Part shown: positions 6,097 through 7,965 of the stretch, in pieces
Layout: the number at the start of each line of letters is the position of its first letter
How positions within the stretch are numbered: position 1 is the first letter of the stretch
Assembly (NCBI GenBank): GCA_017881765.1
Contig: JADGQN010000217.1
Location: 1 to 7,965, forward strand
DNA from: Syntrophobacterales bacterium
Lineage (GTDB): Bacteria > Desulfobacterota > Syntrophorhabdia > Syntrophorhabdales > WCHB1-27
Reading direction: 5' to 3'
DNA: 7,965 bases
Notes under the pieces: model-generated
What the model was told of the DNA's origin: nothing
Databases searched by the model: none
What the model saw: the letters and a program-made list of their open reading frames with translations, nothing else
Program-made: the position numbers and the translations under genes

Positions 6097-6957
6097 CTAC
6101 TGCTTCTTGAGCGGGACATAGCCAACGCCGGGCGGATTGGACGCGTCGGTTCCGACAACCTCATTGGAACCCGGCTTCCGCCAGTAGTAGTCTTTATTCT
6201 GAGTCCACGTGTTCAGCCTTTCACCCGTGGAAGGATCATAGAGATCGACGGTGCCCCGGCGCGCATCCGCATCTTTGCGCATGGCGTCGTCAGTCGTTCT
6301 CTGCCGGTTCTGCCCTGCCTGGATCACGGCCGAATTATCTAAGGGGTTGTTCTTCGGCCGCACGAGCGTATTGTTCCCGTTCGCTTCTGTTACGTTAGTC
6401 AGTATAATACTTTTCGCTATTTGGGGCATAAAAGACTGGGCTTCCTGAAAGTTGGCGCTTGCGGCCCGATAGCCGACGATCATTGCATCGTTCATCCCCG
6501 CGTAGTTGGCCACCCCGACCTTGTAGAGGCTGGTTACCGGCAGCCCGTTGTCCGTGTAAGAGACCTTCGCCTCGATGAATTGCCATACCTGGTACGACAT
6601 GCGCTGGCTCGGAAGGTTCTTTACCGAAAGAATCCTGGCGTCCCTGTAGCTCGGGACATGAGCAAACACCCACTGGAGAAAAGCCTCTGGTGTTCTGGTG
6701 CCTCTTGAACGGAGGACGGTCGCAAGAGAGGCGCTGTAGACCCCGTCGGGAGAGGTCAGTGTAATACCGGCATTTGTTTCACTGACGCGCCAGCCGGGAG
6801 GAGCAGCCCACCTGAAGTATCTCCCCTGCTGCGGCTGAAGCGAAGATGCGGAATAACTTGCGGGCGCAGTAGTTCCGGCGACGCAGGGATAGTGACCGGG
6901 CCATAAGACCAAAATGAGCGCTGCCAATGCCGGCAGTAGTCTGCAGGATTGATACAT
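6097..6957 (-). CDS. Exported protein of unknown function
   Basis: The 286-residue product starts at the ATG at 6957, nine bases after GGGGAGG; a GTG 14 codons upstream would place that site inside the gene and is rejected. Residues 7-19 are hydrophobic (LLPALAALILVLW), with possible signal peptidase I sites after VAG-28 or APA-33. The cysteine at 25 has no good lipobox, so a periplasmic or secreted soluble protein is likelier. Residues 46-190 form one domain beginning RYFRWAAPPGWRV, with ITLTSPDG after it; the layout resembles PsbP/Mog1-like folds, but this is only an impression. A polar linker rich in N, R and D (190-235) leads to a C-terminal piece with DPSTGERLNTW, DYYWRKPGSNEVVGTDASNP, a tryptophan/tyrosine and VGTD pattern I associate with short repeats in exported hypothetical proteins. 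No catalytic motif is recognised. It follows the solute-binding protein gene after about 190 bp, so separate control is possible. Confidence 0.82.
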   Translation of the reverse strand: MYQSCRLLPALAALILVLWPGHYPCVAGTTAPASYSASSLQPQQGRYFRWAAPPGWRVSETNAGITLTSPDGVYSASLATVLRSRGTRTPEAFLQWVFAHVPSYRDARILSVKNLPSQRMSYQVWQFIEAKVSYTDNGLPVTSLYKVGVANYAGMNDAMIVGYRAASANFQEAQSFMPQIAKSIILTNVTEANGNNTLVRPKNNPLDNSAVIQAGQNRQRTTDDAMRKDADARRGTVDLYDPSTGERLNTWTQNKDYYWRKPGSNEVVGTDASNPPGVGYVPLKKQ

Positions 6958-7008
6958 GGTATCAAACCTCCCCTGAAATAAGATTGCCTCCCCTTTCACG
7001 CAGGCGGT

Positions 7009-7020
7009 GCCCCATGGGGC
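7009..7020. repeat. Perfect 12-bp palindrome GCCCCATGGGGC
   Basis: The palindrome is self-complementary over 12 bases with no spacer, about 52 bp before the exported-protein start. It has no loop, so as DNA it suits a dimeric regulator; in RNA it would form only a tight hairpin. ATGGCCAT and GCCATGGC follow within 20 bp, so the area is rich in small palindromes around NcoI-like cores. Confidence 0.45.
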
Positions 7021-7090
7021 GAGCTATGGCCATGGCAAGCAGCATGACTTTCTATTCTTATCGGAGAAACAAGCTATTGTATAAAGCACT

Positions 7091-7119
7091 CGGAGATGCA
7101 ATGCATAGCGTAATCTCCG
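7091..7119. repeat. Inverted repeat CGGAGAT-N15-ATCTCCG
   Basis: Perfect seven-base arms (7091-7097 and 7113-7119) surround 15 bases, starting 29 bp after the stop of the solute-binding protein gene. No T tract follows on the minus strand, so it is a poor intrinsic terminator. A further CGGAGA(A) at 7062 makes a shared operator half-site plausible. Confidence 0.4.
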
Positions 7120-7147
7120 TCCATTGCAGCGTTTTGTCCCGTTGCCG

Positions 7148-7876
7148 CTACTCAGAGGTCTTCCAATAAGGAAGCCATTTCTTCACCAACCGGCTCACCG
7201 TCCCGGCCTTCTTCCAGGTTGCCAAAGCGGTGTTGGCTGCCTTCAAAAGAGCCTGGTCATCATGGTTTACAGCCCATGCGAGATACTCGTCGTTCAGCGG
7301 CTCCCAGAAACCCTTCAATGTTGCCTCGTTCTCCGAGACAACCCAGGCAATAGCCGGCGCATCATACACGAAGAGATCGATTCGTCTGTAATTCAGGAGG
7401 TCGGCACCCTCGCCGACGCCCGTGACGGTAATAATGGGTGCGGCCTTCGGGAAATTGGCCCGAACGTATACCTCTCCCGTCGTCCCCTTGATCACGCCTA
7501 CCGCACCGTTACACTCCCGAATGGCCATCAATGAGTTATATTTGGAGGCATCCCGTGCCCGCATCATGGCAACCTGCCCAACCTTGAGGTAGGGGTCGGT
7601 AAAACTGACACGCACCTGTCTCGCCTGCGTGACGGTCATCCCCGACATGACGATATCGATCTTCCCTTCCATCAATGCATTGATCAGCTCAGTGAACGGC
7701 AACTCGACGAACGCCACGTCCCGATCGAGGGCATCCCCGAGGAGGAAAGCGAAGTCCCTCTCCATTCCAGTGATCTTATGGTTGAGCTTAAAGATCATGG
7801 GGGGATAATTAGGCGTAACCCCCACCCGAAGAAGAGGGCGTTGGGCCATTTGGGCCGTGTCCGCCGGTCCTTTCAC
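7148..7876 (-). CDS. Solute-binding protein of polar amino-acid ABC transporters (SBP_bac_3), signal out of frame
   Basis: The body matches bacterial extracellular solute-binding proteins family 3, which hand polar amino acids to an ABC permease. Numbered from the GTG at 7876: RVGVTPNYPPM (17-27) with aromatic Y24, SGMTVTQAR (78-86) with R86 in the position that binds the ligand alpha-carboxylate, FTDPY (92-96), GVIKGTTGEVYV (127-138), and D172 in LFVYDAP, where the family binds the alpha-amino group. The fold ends normally (LVKKWLPYW near 230-238). The GTG has no ribosome binding site, and the mature protein should begin earlier in this frame (GCAADSA at 7897-7877). The export signal lies one base out of frame upstream, so either a base is missing from the assembly or the gene is inactive. 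No permease or ATPase gene is in the window. Family sure; ligand unknown, and tyrosine or amino-acid-like ligands are guesses. Confidence 0.88.
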   Translation of the reverse strand: MKGPADTAQMAQRPLLRVGVTPNYPPMIFKLNHKITGMERDFAFLLGDALDRDVAFVELPFTELINALMEGKIDIVMSGMTVTQARQVRVSFTDPYLKVGQVAMMRARDASKYNSLMAIRECNGAVGVIKGTTGEVYVRANFPKAAPIITVTGVGEGADLLNYRRIDLFVYDAPAIAWVVSENEATLKGFWEPLNDEYLAWAVNHDDQALLKAANTALATWKKAGTVSRLVKKWLPYWKTSE

Positions 7877-7956
7877 GGCAGAATCGGCGGCACACCCCAG
7901 ATGACTAGGGCCGCCAGAATTACGAGCGTCAGCTTGTTAAATGGTAATCTATTCAT
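7873..7956 (-). pseudogene. Lipoprotein signal peptide of the solute-binding protein, separated by a one-base frameshift
   Basis: An ATG at 7956-7954 opens MNRLPFNKLTLVILAALVIW: basic n-region and long hydrophobic core, then stops at a TGA (7875-7873). One extra G in the G4 run at 7895-7898 (minus strand) would continue it as GCAADSAVKG into the binding-protein body. That gives I-W-G-C, a usable lipobox with the lipidated cysteine at the right distance from the core. No ribosome binding site is visible in the nine bases before the window ends, so the true start could be further upstream. The join is inferred but fits precisely. Confidence 0.7.
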
Positions 7957-7965
7957 GGGTAGGCA

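Larger units (their letters stand above)
6958..7147 (-). promoter_or_regulatory. Repeat-rich upstream region of the exported-protein gene
   Basis: No gene is visible. The 190-bp stretch carries three copies of CGGAGA on either strand (7062-7067, 7091-7096, and inverted at 7114-7119), a perfect 12-bp palindrome at 7009-7020, and an 11-mer, GATAAGAATAG (minus strand 7062-7052), that also occurs upstream of the kinase. No clear -35/-10 pair is seen; TCCGATAA (minus strand) matches the flagellar sigma -10 GCCGATAA at 7 of 8 positions but lacks the -35. Presumed promoter region by position only. Confidence 0.35.

Noticed and set aside
6958..6999. Upstream GTG start for the exported protein
   Set aside because: It would place the GGGGAGG site inside the gene and add 14 charged residues before the signal peptide.
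7050..7085. Flagellar sigma (FliA-type) promoter based on TCCGATAA
   Set aside because: The -10-like element matches, but no TAAA-type -35 stands 15 bp upstream and no motility genes are nearby.

Overview
This is a bacterial window of roughly mid-50s % GC. Every convincing gene lies on the minus strand, so the sequence reads right to left. Strong GGAGG-type ribosome binding sites, a lipoprotein-type export signal and a large PAS/GAF histidine kinase of the HisKA_2 class point to a diderm environmental bacterium. A Nitrospirota/Desulfobacterota-like background is my guess only; nothing here fixes the taxon. There are no RNA genes, CRISPR arrays or intact mobile elements that I can see.

Right part (6097-7965): a solute-binding protein of the polar amino-acid ABC transporter type (SBP_bac_3). 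Its lipoprotein signal peptide is one base out of frame with its body. After about 190 bp of repeat-rich intergenic DNA comes an exported protein of unknown function (6097-6957).

Middle part (2308-6096): a 472-bp spacer without a convincing gene, then a 1037-residue soluble sensor kinase with five PAS domains, one GAF domain and a HisKA_2/HATPase_c transmitter. It is followed 21 nt later by a possible 54-codon gene that may itself be frameshifted, and by a terminator-like hairpin.

Left part (1-2100): a decayed redox-gene cluster. A good promoter with a tandem 11-bp repeat in its spacer leads into a DUF302 fragment. That fragment is joined to the extreme C-terminus of a multicopper oxidase, which carries its own frameshift. 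Next come an intact aldo/keto reductase and a zinc-less quinone-oxidoreductase-type gene cut off at about half length. The genes share strand and close spacing, so they were probably one transcription unit (DUF302 - multicopper oxidase - aldo/keto reductase - quinone oxidoreductase) that lost material at two points.

The main message is the number of broken frames: four, perhaps five, in 8 kb, at least two of them next to G/C homopolymers. Either this is a degenerating accessory region or the assembly contains indel errors, and the single-base lipoprotein case is the cleanest test. I found no convincing new multi-gene system. The least explained pieces are the exported protein, the small gene after the kinase, and the repeat-bearing intergenic regions.
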